From: Eubacteriales bacterium
GTDB taxonomy: Bacteria > Bacillota > Clostridia > Peptostreptococcales > Anaerovoracaceae
Reading direction: 5' to 3'
Assembly (NCBI GenBank): GCA_029098205.1
Contig: JAQXNW010000075.1
Span: forward strand, 1 to 17,187
Length of the DNA: 17,187 bases
This document shows positions 5,033 through 14,051 of the stretch, piece after piece (the stretch's first letter is position 1; every line of letters starts with the position of its first letter). The position numbers were made by a program, and so were the translations under genes. The notes below the pieces were generated by a model. It did no database searches. It was not told the origin of the DNA and saw only the letters and a list, made by a program, of their open reading frames with translations.

Positions 5033-7651
5033 TTAGTCCCGTGAAATACAGGCTTCCCTGACCCTGTCTTCCAGATCCTTTACTTCCTCCAGAAATTCCC
5101 TGGATGACGTCCGGAGCGCGCCGTGCCCTAGCGCAATCTGCTGAATCTGCGCATCGGAAGACACGACCCGCACTCTCCGGTTCTTCGGAATTACACCGCT
5201 GAGACGCTCGATATAACTGTCCGCCGTTTCATTTTCTCCAGTGAAAACAACGTCGACATTATGAATGCGTTCCTTCATGCCCTGTCCGCCTTTGACTTTA
5301 TAGGCGTCAAAGATCACTTTCACTTCTTCTCCGCTGATCCCGGCGTAGTTGCACAGAATTTCAACCAAACGGGCTCTGGCCGCGCCGTAATCATCGGAAG
5401 AAAGCTCCCGGAGCTCGTCCCAATCATAGATCACGTTATAGCCGTCCACAAGAAGAATCTCCGGAGCCTCCTGATCGGAAAGATTCCGCCGCTTCCCATT
5501 CCTGCTCCTGCTTTCACGGAGCTTCTGCTCTTCGGCAGCCTCACTGCTTCTTCCGGTTTTCCGGACATTTCTTCTCCGCGGATCCGTCTTTCCATACGTC
5601 CGCTCAAAGATTTCCTTAAGTTCTTTGTCCGTCACAAGTTTTTCACGGTACGATTCCGCTCTCCTCCGAAGCGCGTCCGGATCCACCCTGCCTTCGTCTG
5701 CGTTTTTCTCTGAAAGCGCCGAAGGAAGATCCATTCTCTCATAGGCTTCCTTCCATGGAACGATCACAGAGCTCCCTTTTTCCGTAAAAACAGAATCCGG
5801 AAGGTGATCCGTATCTCGGAGCGGGTCATATCCCGATTCCCGGATTACCTCTTCCTGATTATGACAAAGATCATAGCCGCTGATCCAGCTCTCCAGAGTT
5901 CCCTGCCCCTTCGTGTAATTCCGGAGCTCCTGCCCGTAGCCCATAAGCTCCAAAGCCGGCACCCGCCCGGTCAGAACCGATTTTCCGCCTGCAAGCTCCG
6001 GTTCTCCGAATTCGCCGCCCATGCGCCGGATATCCGTCATCAGCCGCCCTGTTGATGCGACAGGCACATTCGCCCGAAAAGAAAGCCAGGGCTCCAGAAG
6101 CACGGATTCTCCCTGCATCAGCCCCGCTCGAACCGCTCTGTACACTGCTTCCCGAAAATCTCCGCCGGAAGTATGTTTTTTGCTGGCTTTTCCGGAAGCC
6201 AGCGTTATTTTCATATCCGTAATCGGTGCTCCGGTCAAGACGCCCGGGTGCACACATTCCTGAAGGTGCGTAAGGATTAGGCGCTGCCAATTTCGATCCA
6301 GGTCATCTTCCCGGGCAGATGTATCGAAAAACAGACCGCTTCCTCTTTCCCCCGGTTCCAGAATGAGATGCACCTCCGCGTAATGCCGGAGAGGCTCGAA
6401 ATGCGCGGCCCCCTCCGCGGTGCGCGTAATGGTTTCCCGATAAAGGACCGCCGGATCTCCGAAGGAAATCTCCATTCCATATCTTTTTCGAAGAAGATCA
6501 GTCAGCACTTCCAGCTGCACATCTCCCATACCATGAATCACACATTCGGAGCGCTCCGGATCCCACCTTACGCTGAGCTCCGAAGCCTCTTCACCAAGAT
6601 CCGCGAGCGCAGTATAAAGTTCTTGATCGCTGGCATTCTCCACATGCACGGAGTACTGCAGGTACGGCTCTTCTATCTCTTTTCTGCGTTTCTCCTCTCT
6701 TCCGATAGATCCGCCGCTTCGGATTTTCGAAAGGCCGGTGACGGCCGCGATTTCCCCTCGGACCGCTTCCTTCCGAAGCGCATAGCGGTTTCCGGAGTAC
6801 ATCCGGATTTGATTGATCTTCTCTTCCCCGTCTTCAAAGGGCACCCGTTCCTTAACATGAAGAATCCCCGAGGTAACTCTTAAAAATGCCAATCGCTCTC
6901 CCCGCTCGTCCCTTCCGATTTTATAGCAGTACGCCGCCAAAGATTCGTCCTTCGGATCAATCCGCCCTTCCTCCGGATCCGGAAAAAAACGCCCCATTCC
7001 GGAAAGAAGCGCATCCGTTCCTTCCTCCCGGAGAGCAGATCCGAACCAGCACGGGAAGATATCTCGCTTCCCGACCGCATGTGCAATTTCACTGTCCTCA
7101 GGTTCTTTTCCGGAAAGAACCGTTTCCAGAAGCTCCGGGCTTGCCAATGTTACATCATCCAGAAAAGCCTCTGAGAATTCTTCCGAAAAGTCAATCACGC
7201 GGGAAGAAAGACGTTTCTTAAGTATATCCATGACCTCCGGCTTTTTCCGAACAGAAAGATCCATCTTATTCACAAAAACCGCTGTCGGCACTTCATACTC
7301 CTTAAGGAGATTCCAAAGCGTCACAGTATGCGCCTGAACTCCGTCATTTGCGCTGATTAAAAGAACCGCGCCGTCCAGCACAGGAATCGTCCGCTCTGCC
7401 TCCGCAATGAAGTCAGCATGCCCCGGCGTATCCAATATTGTAAAATCCGCGTTTTCCCATTGGAATCTGGCCTGACTGGAAAAAATGGTGATTCCGCGGT
7501 TTCTCTCCATCGGATCTGTATCCAGATACGAATTTCCATGATCCACCCGGCCGATTTTCCGAAGCAGCCCGGCCAAGTGGAGCATGGATTCCGCCAACGT
7601 GGTTTTTCCAGCATCCACATGCGCAAAAATACCGATCACCAATTTTTTCAT
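5033..7651 (-). CDS. TetM/EF-G-like translation GTPase fused to a Rae1/YacP-like NYN nuclease domain
   Basis: An 872-residue two-part protein. Residues about 1-640 form a ribosomal-protection/EF-G-like GTPase: G1 AHVDAGKTT (10-18), G2 RGITI (52-56), G3 DTPGH (74-78), G4 NKMD (128-131) and G5 GSA (204-206). Domain II starts near 235 and domain III near 328. The domain IV tip reads KKHTSGGDFR (491-500), unlike the YSPVSTPADFR of true Tet(M). A charged linker (644-730) leads to a Rae1-like NYN domain from 731 (EILLVDGYN), with acidic residues Asp736, Asp782, Asp811 (ENETADSYIE) and Asp833 (SSDAQ). Rae1 of Bacillus subtilis cuts mRNA in the ribosomal A site. The ATG at 7651 is preferred (AGAGGGGG 10 nt upstream) over a GTG at 7687 without a ribosome site. 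Tetracycline resistance is possible but not supported by the loop. A role in rescuing or surveying ribosomes is inferred. Confidence 0.88.
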   Translation of the reverse strand: MKKLVIGIFAHVDAGKTTLAESMLHLAGLLRKIGRVDHGNSYLDTDPMERNRGITIFSSQARFQWENADFTILDTPGHADFIAEAERTIPVLDGAVLLISANDGVQAHTVTLWNLLKEYEVPTAVFVNKMDLSVRKKPEVMDILKKRLSSRVIDFSEEFSEAFLDDVTLASPELLETVLSGKEPEDSEIAHAVGKRDIFPCWFGSALREEGTDALLSGMGRFFPDPEEGRIDPKDESLAAYCYKIGRDERGERLAFLRVTSGILHVKERVPFEDGEEKINQIRMYSGNRYALRKEAVRGEIAAVTGLSKIRSGGSIGREEKRRKEIEEPYLQYSVHVENASDQELYTALADLGEEASELSVRWDPERSECVIHGMGDVQLEVLTDLLRKRYGMEISFGDPAVLYRETITRTAEGAAHFEPLRHYAEVHLILEPGERGSGLFFDTSAREDDLDRNWQRLILTHLQECVHPGVLTGAPITDMKITLASGKASKKHTSGGDFREAVYRAVRAGLMQGESVLLEPWLSFRANVPVASTGRLMTDIRRMGGEFGEPELAGGKSVLTGRVPALELMGYGQELRNYTKGQGTLESWISGYDLCHNQEEVIRESGYDPLRDTDHLPDSVFTEKGSSVIVPWKEAYERMDLPSALSEKNADEGRVDPDALRRRAESYREKLVTDKELKEIFERTYGKTDPRRRNVRKTGRSSEAAEEQKLRESRSRNGKRRNLSDQEAPEILLVDGYNVIYDWDELRELSSDDYGAARARLVEILCNYAGISGEEVKVIFDAYKVKGGQGMKERIHNVDVVFTGENETADSYIERLSGVIPKNRRVRVVSSDAQIQQIALGHGALRTSSREFLEEVKDLEDRVREACISRD

Positions 7652-7766
7652 AGACTGTTTTCCCCCTCTGAAATTCGGCGTCCTCACTTACGGATATTCC
7701 ATGCATAAACTCCAAGCCTAACTGCACAGCCCCCGGACATTCACTGCACGAACCCTTTTACGCTTT

Positions 7767-7775
7767 ATTATACCA
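7767..7775 (-). promoter_or_regulatory. Extended -10 promoter of the GTPase-nuclease gene
   Basis: On the minus strand TGGTATAAT (7775-7767) is a perfect extended -10 element with no good -35 box. It starts a leader of about 110 nt before the ATG at 7651. It lies immediately after the gltD terminator. Confidence 0.65.
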
Positions 7776-7791
7776 GATCATCACGGAAACG

Positions 7792-7838
7792 AAAAAATCC
7801 GCCCCTTTTTCGCAGGATCCTGCGAAAAAGGGGCGGAT
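7792..7838 (-). terminator. Terminator of asnB-gltB-gltD on a perfect 42-bp palindrome
   Basis: Positions 7797-7838 are a perfect palindrome centred on GGATCC, with GC-rich outer arms and A/T tracts inside. Read on the minus strand it is followed by a six-T run (7797-7792). It lies 25 bp past the gltD stop. On the plus strand no T-run follows, so it acts in the gltD direction. Confidence 0.93.
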
Positions 7839-7862
7839 AAATTCATCCTTATAAAATTTTAA

Positions 7863-9365
7863 TCAGATCAGATTCGTATATCCCATCAAATATTCATCGA
7901 CTTCCTTTGCACAGCTTCGGCCTTCGCTGATGGCGTGAACCACAAGAGAGGCTCCCCTGTGCGCGTCACCGCAGCTGAAGATTTTCTCACTTCCGGTCTG
8001 GAAGCTTCCATCTTTTGTCGCAACGCTTCCTCTCGCCGTCGCTTCTACTCCGAAAGCCTTGAAAAGACCAGGATCACATCCGGAAAATCCGGTCGCGAGA
8101 AGCAGAAGATCACACGGCATCGTCTCTTCGCTTCCGGGAATTTCAACCATGTTCAACTTCCCGGACGAAGTTTTTTCCGGATTCGAACGGATTGTAACCA
8201 CCGATTGAATATGTCCTTCTTCATCATGAAGAATTTTCTTTACCTTTGTCTGGTAAATCCGGGGATCTTCCCCATATACGCCGATCGATTCCTCTTGCCC
8301 GTAATCCGTTTTCTCGACGTTCGCATGCTCCGGCCATGGATTCTCCGGAGTCCGTTCCTTCGGAAGACGAGGCTTACGTACAAGCTGATGCACCGACGCC
8401 GCACCTAGACGGACGCAGGTGCCGACGCAGTCATTTCCAGTGTCGCCGCCGCCGATGATGATAACATTCTTCCCGCGGACAGAAGACGCAGCCTTTGACT
8501 TGCTTCCTGCGTCCCCATCACTTTCCGCTTGGAGAAGTTCCTTTGTCACATCCGTAAGGAAATCGACCGCGAACCGAACCCCTTCCGCATTCCGTCCTTC
8601 CACATCCAGATCTCTCGGTTTTTCCGCACCGCAGCAAAGCACAACCGCGTCAAAATCCTGCTCCAATTTTTTCGCTTCCGAAGATTTGGCAATCCCGCTG
8701 CTCAGCCGGAATTCAATGCCTTCCTCTTCCAGAAGCCGAATTCTCCGAAGAACGATTTTTTTATCCAGCTTCATATTGGGTATGCCATACATCAGAAGCC
8801 CGCCAGGCCGGTCTGCCTTCTCAAAAACAGTCACCAAATGCCCGCGCTGGTTCAGTCTGTCCGCGCAGGCAAGCCCGGCAGGACCGGATCCAATCACGGC
8901 CACTTTTTTCCCACTCCGGCTGGAAGGAATCCGCGCCCGGATCTGCCCGTTCTTAAATCCTTCCTCAACAATCGCGAGTTCATTTTCGCGAATCGAAACC
9001 GGTTCTCCGTACAGTCCTTCTGTACATGCCGACTCGCAAAGCGCCGGGCAGACTCTTCCGGTAAACTCCGGGAACGGGTTTGTTTTAAGAAGACGCGCCA
9101 AAGCCTGATTCCAGTTTTCGTTCCAGATCTCATCATTCCATTCCGGAATCAGATTATGAAGCGGACAGCCTGTATAGGCCCCCGTCAGCTTCATCCCTGT
9201 CTGGCAGAACGGAAGGCCGCAGTTCATGCACCTTCCTCCCTGAATCATCCGTGCCGCCTTATCCATCTGGCCATGGAATTCCCGGAAATTTCCGATCCGT
9301 TTATCCACACTCTCACAGGGATTCATTTTTCTGCTGTAATCTAAGAACCCAGTGCTCTTTCCCAT
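7863..9365 (-). CDS. gltD: Glutamate synthase small subunit
   Basis: A 500-residue GltD, the NAD(P)H- and FAD-binding subunit that feeds electrons to GltB for making glutamate from 2-oxoglutarate and glutamine. The N-terminal iron-sulfur region has CMNCGLPFC (46-54) plus Cys67 and a second set, CPALCESAC (106-114). The FAD site is VIGSGPAGLACADR (157-170), followed by ADRPGGLLMYGIP. The pyridine-nucleotide site is VIIIGGGDTGNDCVG (301-315). The C-terminal GDAHRGASLVVHAISEGR completes the FAD fold. The ATG at 9365 is chosen because GGAGG lies 9 nt upstream. A longer frame to 9428 would overlap gltB. The gap to the gltB stop is 19 nt, so the two are one operon, and a strong terminator follows. 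Confidence 0.97.
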   Translation of the reverse strand: MGKSTGFLDYSRKMNPCESVDKRIGNFREFHGQMDKAARMIQGGRCMNCGLPFCQTGMKLTGAYTGCPLHNLIPEWNDEIWNENWNQALARLLKTNPFPEFTGRVCPALCESACTEGLYGEPVSIRENELAIVEEGFKNGQIRARIPSSRSGKKVAVIGSGPAGLACADRLNQRGHLVTVFEKADRPGGLLMYGIPNMKLDKKIVLRRIRLLEEEGIEFRLSSGIAKSSEAKKLEQDFDAVVLCCGAEKPRDLDVEGRNAEGVRFAVDFLTDVTKELLQAESDGDAGSKSKAASSVRGKNVIIIGGGDTGNDCVGTCVRLGAASVHQLVRKPRLPKERTPENPWPEHANVEKTDYGQEESIGVYGEDPRIYQTKVKKILHDEEGHIQSVVTIRSNPEKTSSGKLNMVEIPGSEETMPCDLLLLATGFSGCDPGLFKAFGVEATARGSVATKDGSFQTGSEKIFSCGDAHRGASLVVHAISEGRSCAKEVDEYLMGYTNLI

Positions 9366-9384
9366 GATCGTACTCCTCCCTGTC

Positions 9385-12300
9385 TTATGCTCTTCCCGCA
9401 GCCTGACTTTGGCTATGGCGGGCATCATTCATGATTCGCTCATATTCATACGGAACGATTTTACGGAAGGCACGAAGATACCGGTCAAAATCCGCCAGGA
9501 TTTTCTCTGCCTGCTTCGATCCGGTCGCCTGATAATGCTCCTCCAGCATAGCGTGAATCTTTTCCTTATCCTCTTCCTCATGAATCTCGTACATGCCGGC
9601 TAACGCCTTGTTCATGCGGAGATAGAGATCCATCTTTTCATCCAGAACGTATGCGATGCCGCCGCTCATTCCGGCTGCGAAGTTCTTCCCTACTTCTCCG
9701 ATCACGAGAACGCGTCCTCCTGTCATGTATTCGCATCCATGATCGCCGACGCCTTCGACAACCGCCTCCGCGCCGGAATTCCGGACGCAGAAACGTTCTC
9801 CCGCTTTGCCGCAGATAAAAGCTTTTCCGGAGGTGGCTCCATAAAGCGCTACATTTCCGATAATCGTATTTTCTGAAGCTGTAAACGGGCTCTTTTTATC
9901 CGGGCGTACAATCAGCTTGCCTCCGGACAATCCTTTCCCGAAGTAGTCATTGCTGTCGCCCGTAAGATCCAGCGTAAGGCCCTTCGGAACAAACGCGCCG
10001 AAGGACTGTCCGCCGGAACCTTCGCAGAAAACCCGGTAGGTGTCATCCTCCAGATCTTCTCCGAACTTTTTACTGATTTCAGATCCAAGAATCGTTCCAA
10101 ACGCACGGTTCGAGCTGGAAACATGCATCTTCGTTTCATGCGGGATTCTGGAATTCATGCTCTTCTTAAATGACGGTACGAGCTCCGCCAGATCCGCTGT
10201 CTTCTCGAGATGAAAATCATAGACTTTGTCCGGATTGAAATGAACCGGATATGCCTTCTCGCCCAGAATTCCGGTCAGGTCGATTTCATCCGCTCTATGC
10301 GTGATTCGATTGGTTCTCGGCGCAAGAAGATCCGTTCTTCCCACCAGATCGTCCAACTTTCGGACGCCCAGCTTCGCCATCAGCTCACGGACTTCCTCCG
10401 CGATGAAGCGCATGAAGTTCATCACATATTCCGGCTTGCCCTTGAACCGTTTCCGAAGCTCCTCATTCTGCGTCGCAATGCCTGCAGGGCATGTATCCAG
10501 ATTGCAGACCCGCATCATCAGGCATCCCATTGTCACAAGCGGAGCTGTCGCGAATCCGAATTCTTCCGCGCCGAGAAGCGCCGCGATGACGACATCCCGT
10601 CCGGTCATCAGCTTGCCGTCGGTCTCAAGACGGACACGCTCCCGGAGTCCGTTTTCCGAAAGAGCTCGGTGCGTTTCGGAAAGGCCAAGCTCCCACGGAA
10701 GTCCCGCATTATAGATCGAACTCATTGGAGCCGCGCCGGTTCCGCCGTCGTATCCGGAAATCAGGATAACCTGAGCGCCCGCCTTTGCAACGCCGCACGC
10801 AACGGTTCCTACACCGGATTCCGATACCAGTTTTACAGAAATCCGGGCGCTTCGGTTCGCGTTTTTAAGGTCAAAGATAAGCTGCGCAAGATCTTCGATC
10901 GAATAAATATCATGATGCGGCGGCGGCGAAATAAGCGCCACGCCCGGCGTAGAGTATCTCGTCTTCGCAATCCACGGATGCACTTTCTTTCCAGGAAGAT
11001 GTCCGCCCTCTCCCGGTTTCGCTCCCTGCGCCATTTTAATCTGAATCTCTTTCGCAGAAAGAAGATATTGGCTGGTTACGCCGAAACGGCCGGACGCTAC
11101 CTGTTTAATCGCACTGTTCTTTTCCGTTCCGTAACGGGAAGGATCTTCACCGCCTTCTCCGGAGTTGGAACGGCCTCCCAGCCGGTTCATCGCGACCGCC
11201 ATACATGTGTGCGCTTCCTCCGAAATGGACCCGTAAGACATAGCTCCGGTTTTGAATCTCTTCACGATTTCAGAAACCGGCTCCACTTCTGAAATTGGAA
11301 TTCCGCCGTCCGGGTCGAACCGGAAGTCCAGTAGTCCCCGGAGTGTATGCGGCATTCTCCGGTCATTCACCATTTCCGAATACTGCTTGAACAATTTATA
11401 GGACCCGCCCTGCGCCGCCATACGAAGCGTAAGAAGAACCTGAGGGTTGAACATATGGTCTTCCGCGTCATTTCCGCTTCTCAGACGGTGATTTCCGGAA
11501 TCGTCCAAGGTCTGGTCTGTTCCGAGACCCAGAGGATCAAACGCGTGATCGTGCTTCCACTCAACATTCTCCGCGATTTCCTCAAGTCCGACTCCCTCCA
11601 CTGGGCTTACTGTATTAGTAAAATATTCATCCACCACGGATCTTCGGATTCCGATTGCCTCAAAAATCTGCGCGGACTGATACGACTGCAAAGTGGAAAT
11701 TCCCATTTTCGACGCGATCTTGACAACGCCGTCCAGAAGCGCCTGGTCATAAGCCTCTGTCGCTTCATAATAGCTTTTTTCAAGCATTCCGCGGTCGATC
11801 AGTTCCCGGATGCAGGCGTGCGCCAGATACGGATTCACAGCAACCGCGCCGTATCCGAGAAGCGTCGCGATATGATGCACATCCCTCGGCTCCGCGCTCT
11901 CCAGAATAATGGAAACTGCGGTCCGTTTCTTTGTCCGGATCAGATACTGCTCTACCGACGAAACCGCAAGAAGCGAAGGAATCGCGACCTTATACTCATC
12001 CACGCCCCGGTCTGAAAGGATAATAATGTTCGCTCCTTTCCGGTAAGCTCTTTCGACATCGACGAACAGATCGTCCAGCGCTTTTTTAAGCGGAATACCG
12101 GAATAGTAGAGAAGCGAAATGGTCGCAACAGAGAATCCCGGCTTATTCAGCGCGCGGATTTTCATGAGGTCCGTATCACTCAGAATCGGATTATGAATGG
12201 ACAAAGCCTGACAGTTATCTTCATTTTCCGCCAGTAGGTCACCGTCAGATCCTGCGTATACCATCGTATCCGTAACGATTTTTTCACGGATCGCGTCGAT

Positions 12301-13962
12301 CGGCGGATTCGTAACCTGCGCGAAAAGCTGCTTGAAATAGCTGAAAAGCGGCTGGTGTGCCCGGGAAAGAACTGGAATCGGGATGTCCGCGCCCATTGCG
12401 GAAATAATTTCCGATCCGTCCCTTGCCATCTTCATGATGACATCCACGATTTCCTCGTATGTATACCCGAAAGCCTTATACAGCCGGTCCCGCTCCACCT
12501 GCGTATAATCGATCAGGTTCTCATTCGGAACCGTCAGAGAACCCAGCGGAATCAGATTCCGGTCCAGCCATTCACCGTACGGATGCCGGGTTGCGTAAAA
12601 GGTTTTGCATTCATCATCAGAGATCAGTTTCTTCTGATTCATATCAATGAGAAGCATCCTGCCCGGCTCCAGGCGGGATTTCTTCACAATCTTTTCCGGC
12701 GGAATGTCCAGAACGCCGACTTCCGAAGAAAGAATCAGACGTCCGTCATCAGTCAGATAGTACCGGGAAGGACGAAGACCGTTCCGGTCCAGAACCGCGC
12801 CGACGACGTCTCCATCGGAGAAGAAGATGGATGCCGGCCCGTCCCAGGGCTCCATCAGCGTGGAATAATACCTGTAAAGATCTCTCCGTACACGGTCCAT
12901 CGACGAATCATTCTGCCATGGCTCCGGAATAAGAATCATAACCGCAAGCGGAAGAGGAAGACCGTTCATCACAAGGAATTCCAGCGTGTTATCCAGCATT
13001 GCGGAATCCGAACCTGTTGCGGAAATCACCGGAAGGATCTTGTCCATGTCCTTCTCCATGACCTTCGAATGCATCGTTTCTTCCCGCGCCATCATACGGT
13101 CTACATTGCCCCGGATCGTATTTATCTCGCCGTTATGAAGAATAATCCGATTCGGATGCGCACGCTCCCAGCTTGGCATCGTATTCGTAGAGAACCTCGA
13201 GTGCACCATCGCCATCGCGCTCTCATACGATGGATCCTGAAGATCCTTATAGAAATCCCGGAGCTGGTTCACAAGAAACATTCCTTTATACACAATCGTA
13301 CGCGAGGACAACGAAGCCACGTATGTATTTTCGCAGCTGTTCTCAAAAATTCTCCGGACAATATAGAGCCGGCGGTCAAAATCTAGTCCTCTCTCCGTAT
13401 CCTCCGGACGGCCGACAAACCCCTGCACAATGCAGGGCATCGTATCTAAAGCCGGCTTTCCAAGTATTTCCGGATTCACAGGAACTTCTCTCCAGAACAG
13501 GAACGGAAGCCCTTCTTTTCCGCAGATTACCTCAAACTTCTTCTGTGACTTCCGCCGCTCCAACATATTCTGCGGGAAGAAAAACATACCCGCCGCATAA
13601 TCGCGGCTTCCGCCGAGAACACTTATGTCAAAACCCTCTTCCGGAAGTTTTCTGCGAAAAAAAGCGTCCGGAGTCTGCGTCATGATACCCACGCCGTCTC
13701 CGACCTTACCCGTCGCATCTTTTCCGGCTCTGTGGTCAAGCTTTTCCACGATAGACAGCGCATCGCTGACAATTTCGTGGCTCGGTCTTCCTTCAATATC
13801 GACGACAGCGCCGATTCCGCAGGAATCGTGATCGTAGCTCATATCATGAAGAGCTTTCCAGACTCCTTTTCGTTCTCTCTCCTGACCTTCTTTCAGGATT
13901 TGCTCATATTGATCGAGAAACTGCTGCTCGCCCAGTGTTTGATTCTCATTCGGATACCGCAT
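9385..13962 (-). CDS. gltB: Glutamate synthase large subunit
   Basis: A 1525-residue GltB, the normal bacterial size. It frees ammonia from glutamine and channels it to 2-oxoglutarate, yielding glutamate. The class II amidotransferase nucleophile is Cys48 in DHDSCGIGAV. This implies removal of a 47-residue propeptide, as in other GltB proteins, where Cys becomes the N-terminus. The FMN domain holds KTGAMSYGSISEEAHTCMA and GGRSNSGEGGEDPSRYG. The 3Fe-4S cluster ligands are Cys1147, Cys1153 and Cys1158 in CLMMRVCNLDTC. The C-terminal beta-helix (about 1310-1450) shows repeated Gly patterns such as GDHGCEYMTGG. AAGGAG lies 8 nt before the ATG. It follows asnB after 89 bp that hold a hairpin but no evident promoter or terminator. 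Confidence 0.98.
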   Translation of the reverse strand: MRYPNENQTLGEQQFLDQYEQILKEGQERERKGVWKALHDMSYDHDSCGIGAVVDIEGRPSHEIVSDALSIVEKLDHRAGKDATGKVGDGVGIMTQTPDAFFRRKLPEEGFDISVLGGSRDYAAGMFFFPQNMLERRKSQKKFEVICGKEGLPFLFWREVPVNPEILGKPALDTMPCIVQGFVGRPEDTERGLDFDRRLYIVRRIFENSCENTYVASLSSRTIVYKGMFLVNQLRDFYKDLQDPSYESAMAMVHSRFSTNTMPSWERAHPNRIILHNGEINTIRGNVDRMMAREETMHSKVMEKDMDKILPVISATGSDSAMLDNTLEFLVMNGLPLPLAVMILIPEPWQNDSSMDRVRRDLYRYYSTLMEPWDGPASIFFSDGDVVGAVLDRNGLRPSRYYLTDDGRLILSSEVGVLDIPPEKIVKKSRLEPGRMLLIDMNQKKLISDDECKTFYATRHPYGEWLDRNLIPLGSLTVPNENLIDYTQVERDRLYKAFGYTYEEIVDVIMKMARDGSEIISAMGADIPIPVLSRAHQPLFSYFKQLFAQVTNPPIDAIREKIVTDTMVYAGSDGDLLAENEDNCQALSIHNPILSDTDLMKIRALNKPGFSVATISLLYYSGIPLKKALDDLFVDVERAYRKGANIIILSDRGVDEYKVAIPSLLAVSSVEQYLIRTKKRTAVSIILESAEPRDVHHIATLLGYGAVAVNPYLAHACIRELIDRGMLEKSYYEATEAYDQALLDGVVKIASKMGISTLQSYQSAQIFEAIGIRRSVVDEYFTNTVSPVEGVGLEEIAENVEWKHDHAFDPLGLGTDQTLDDSGNHRLRSGNDAEDHMFNPQVLLTLRMAAQGGSYKLFKQYSEMVNDRRMPHTLRGLLDFRFDPDGGIPISEVEPVSEIVKRFKTGAMSYGSISEEAHTCMAVAMNRLGGRSNSGEGGEDPSRYGTEKNSAIKQVASGRFGVTSQYLLSAKEIQIKMAQGAKPGEGGHLPGKKVHPWIAKTRYSTPGVALISPPPHHDIYSIEDLAQLIFDLKNANRSARISVKLVSESGVGTVACGVAKAGAQVILISGYDGGTGAAPMSSIYNAGLPWELGLSETHRALSENGLRERVRLETDGKLMTGRDVVIAALLGAEEFGFATAPLVTMGCLMMRVCNLDTCPAGIATQNEELRKRFKGKPEYVMNFMRFIAEEVRELMAKLGVRKLDDLVGRTDLLAPRTNRITHRADEIDLTGILGEKAYPVHFNPDKVYDFHLEKTADLAELVPSFKKSMNSRIPHETKMHVSSSNRAFGTILGSEISKKFGEDLEDDTYRVFCEGSGGQSFGAFVPKGLTLDLTGDSNDYFGKGLSGGKLIVRPDKKSPFTASENTIIGNVALYGATSGKAFICGKAGERFCVRNSGAEAVVEGVGDHGCEYMTGGRVLVIGEVGKNFAAGMSGGIAYVLDEKMDLYLRMNKALAGMYEIHEEEDKEKIHAMLEEHYQATGSKQAEKILADFDRYLRAFRKIVPYEYERIMNDARHSQSQAAGRA

Positions 13963-13991
13963 GACATTCTCTCCTTATTTTTCCGTTCTTC

Positions 13992-14032
13992 CGCCGGGAG
14001 AAAACGCTCTTGATTTATCACGTATCCCGGCG
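13992..14032 (-). other. Intercistronic hairpin between asnB and gltB
   Basis: Perfect 8-bp inverted repeats CGCCGGGA (13992-13999) and TCCCGGCG (14025-14032) are separated by 25 nt. No T-run follows on the minus strand, so it is more likely an mRNA processing or stability element than a terminator. It could set different levels of asnB and gltBD message. Confidence 0.45.
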
Positions 14033-14051
14033 AATTCCTTCTTAATAAAAT

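Noticed and set aside
7652..7687. GTG start at 7687 for the GTPase-nuclease
   Set aside because: No Shine-Dalgarno precedes it, and the added 12 residues are unlike the family. The ATG at 7651 begins the normal MKKLVIGIFAHVDAGKT.
7413..7727. Possible leader peptide of the GTPase gene, as known for tet(M)
   Set aside because: The frame runs far into the GTPase gene, its first ATG has no spaced ribosome site, and no paired attenuator hairpins are evident in the leader.
10210..13386. Long plus-strand frames opposite gltB
   Set aside because: They are antisense to conserved, fully intact GltB domains and lack ribosome sites or recognisable motifs.
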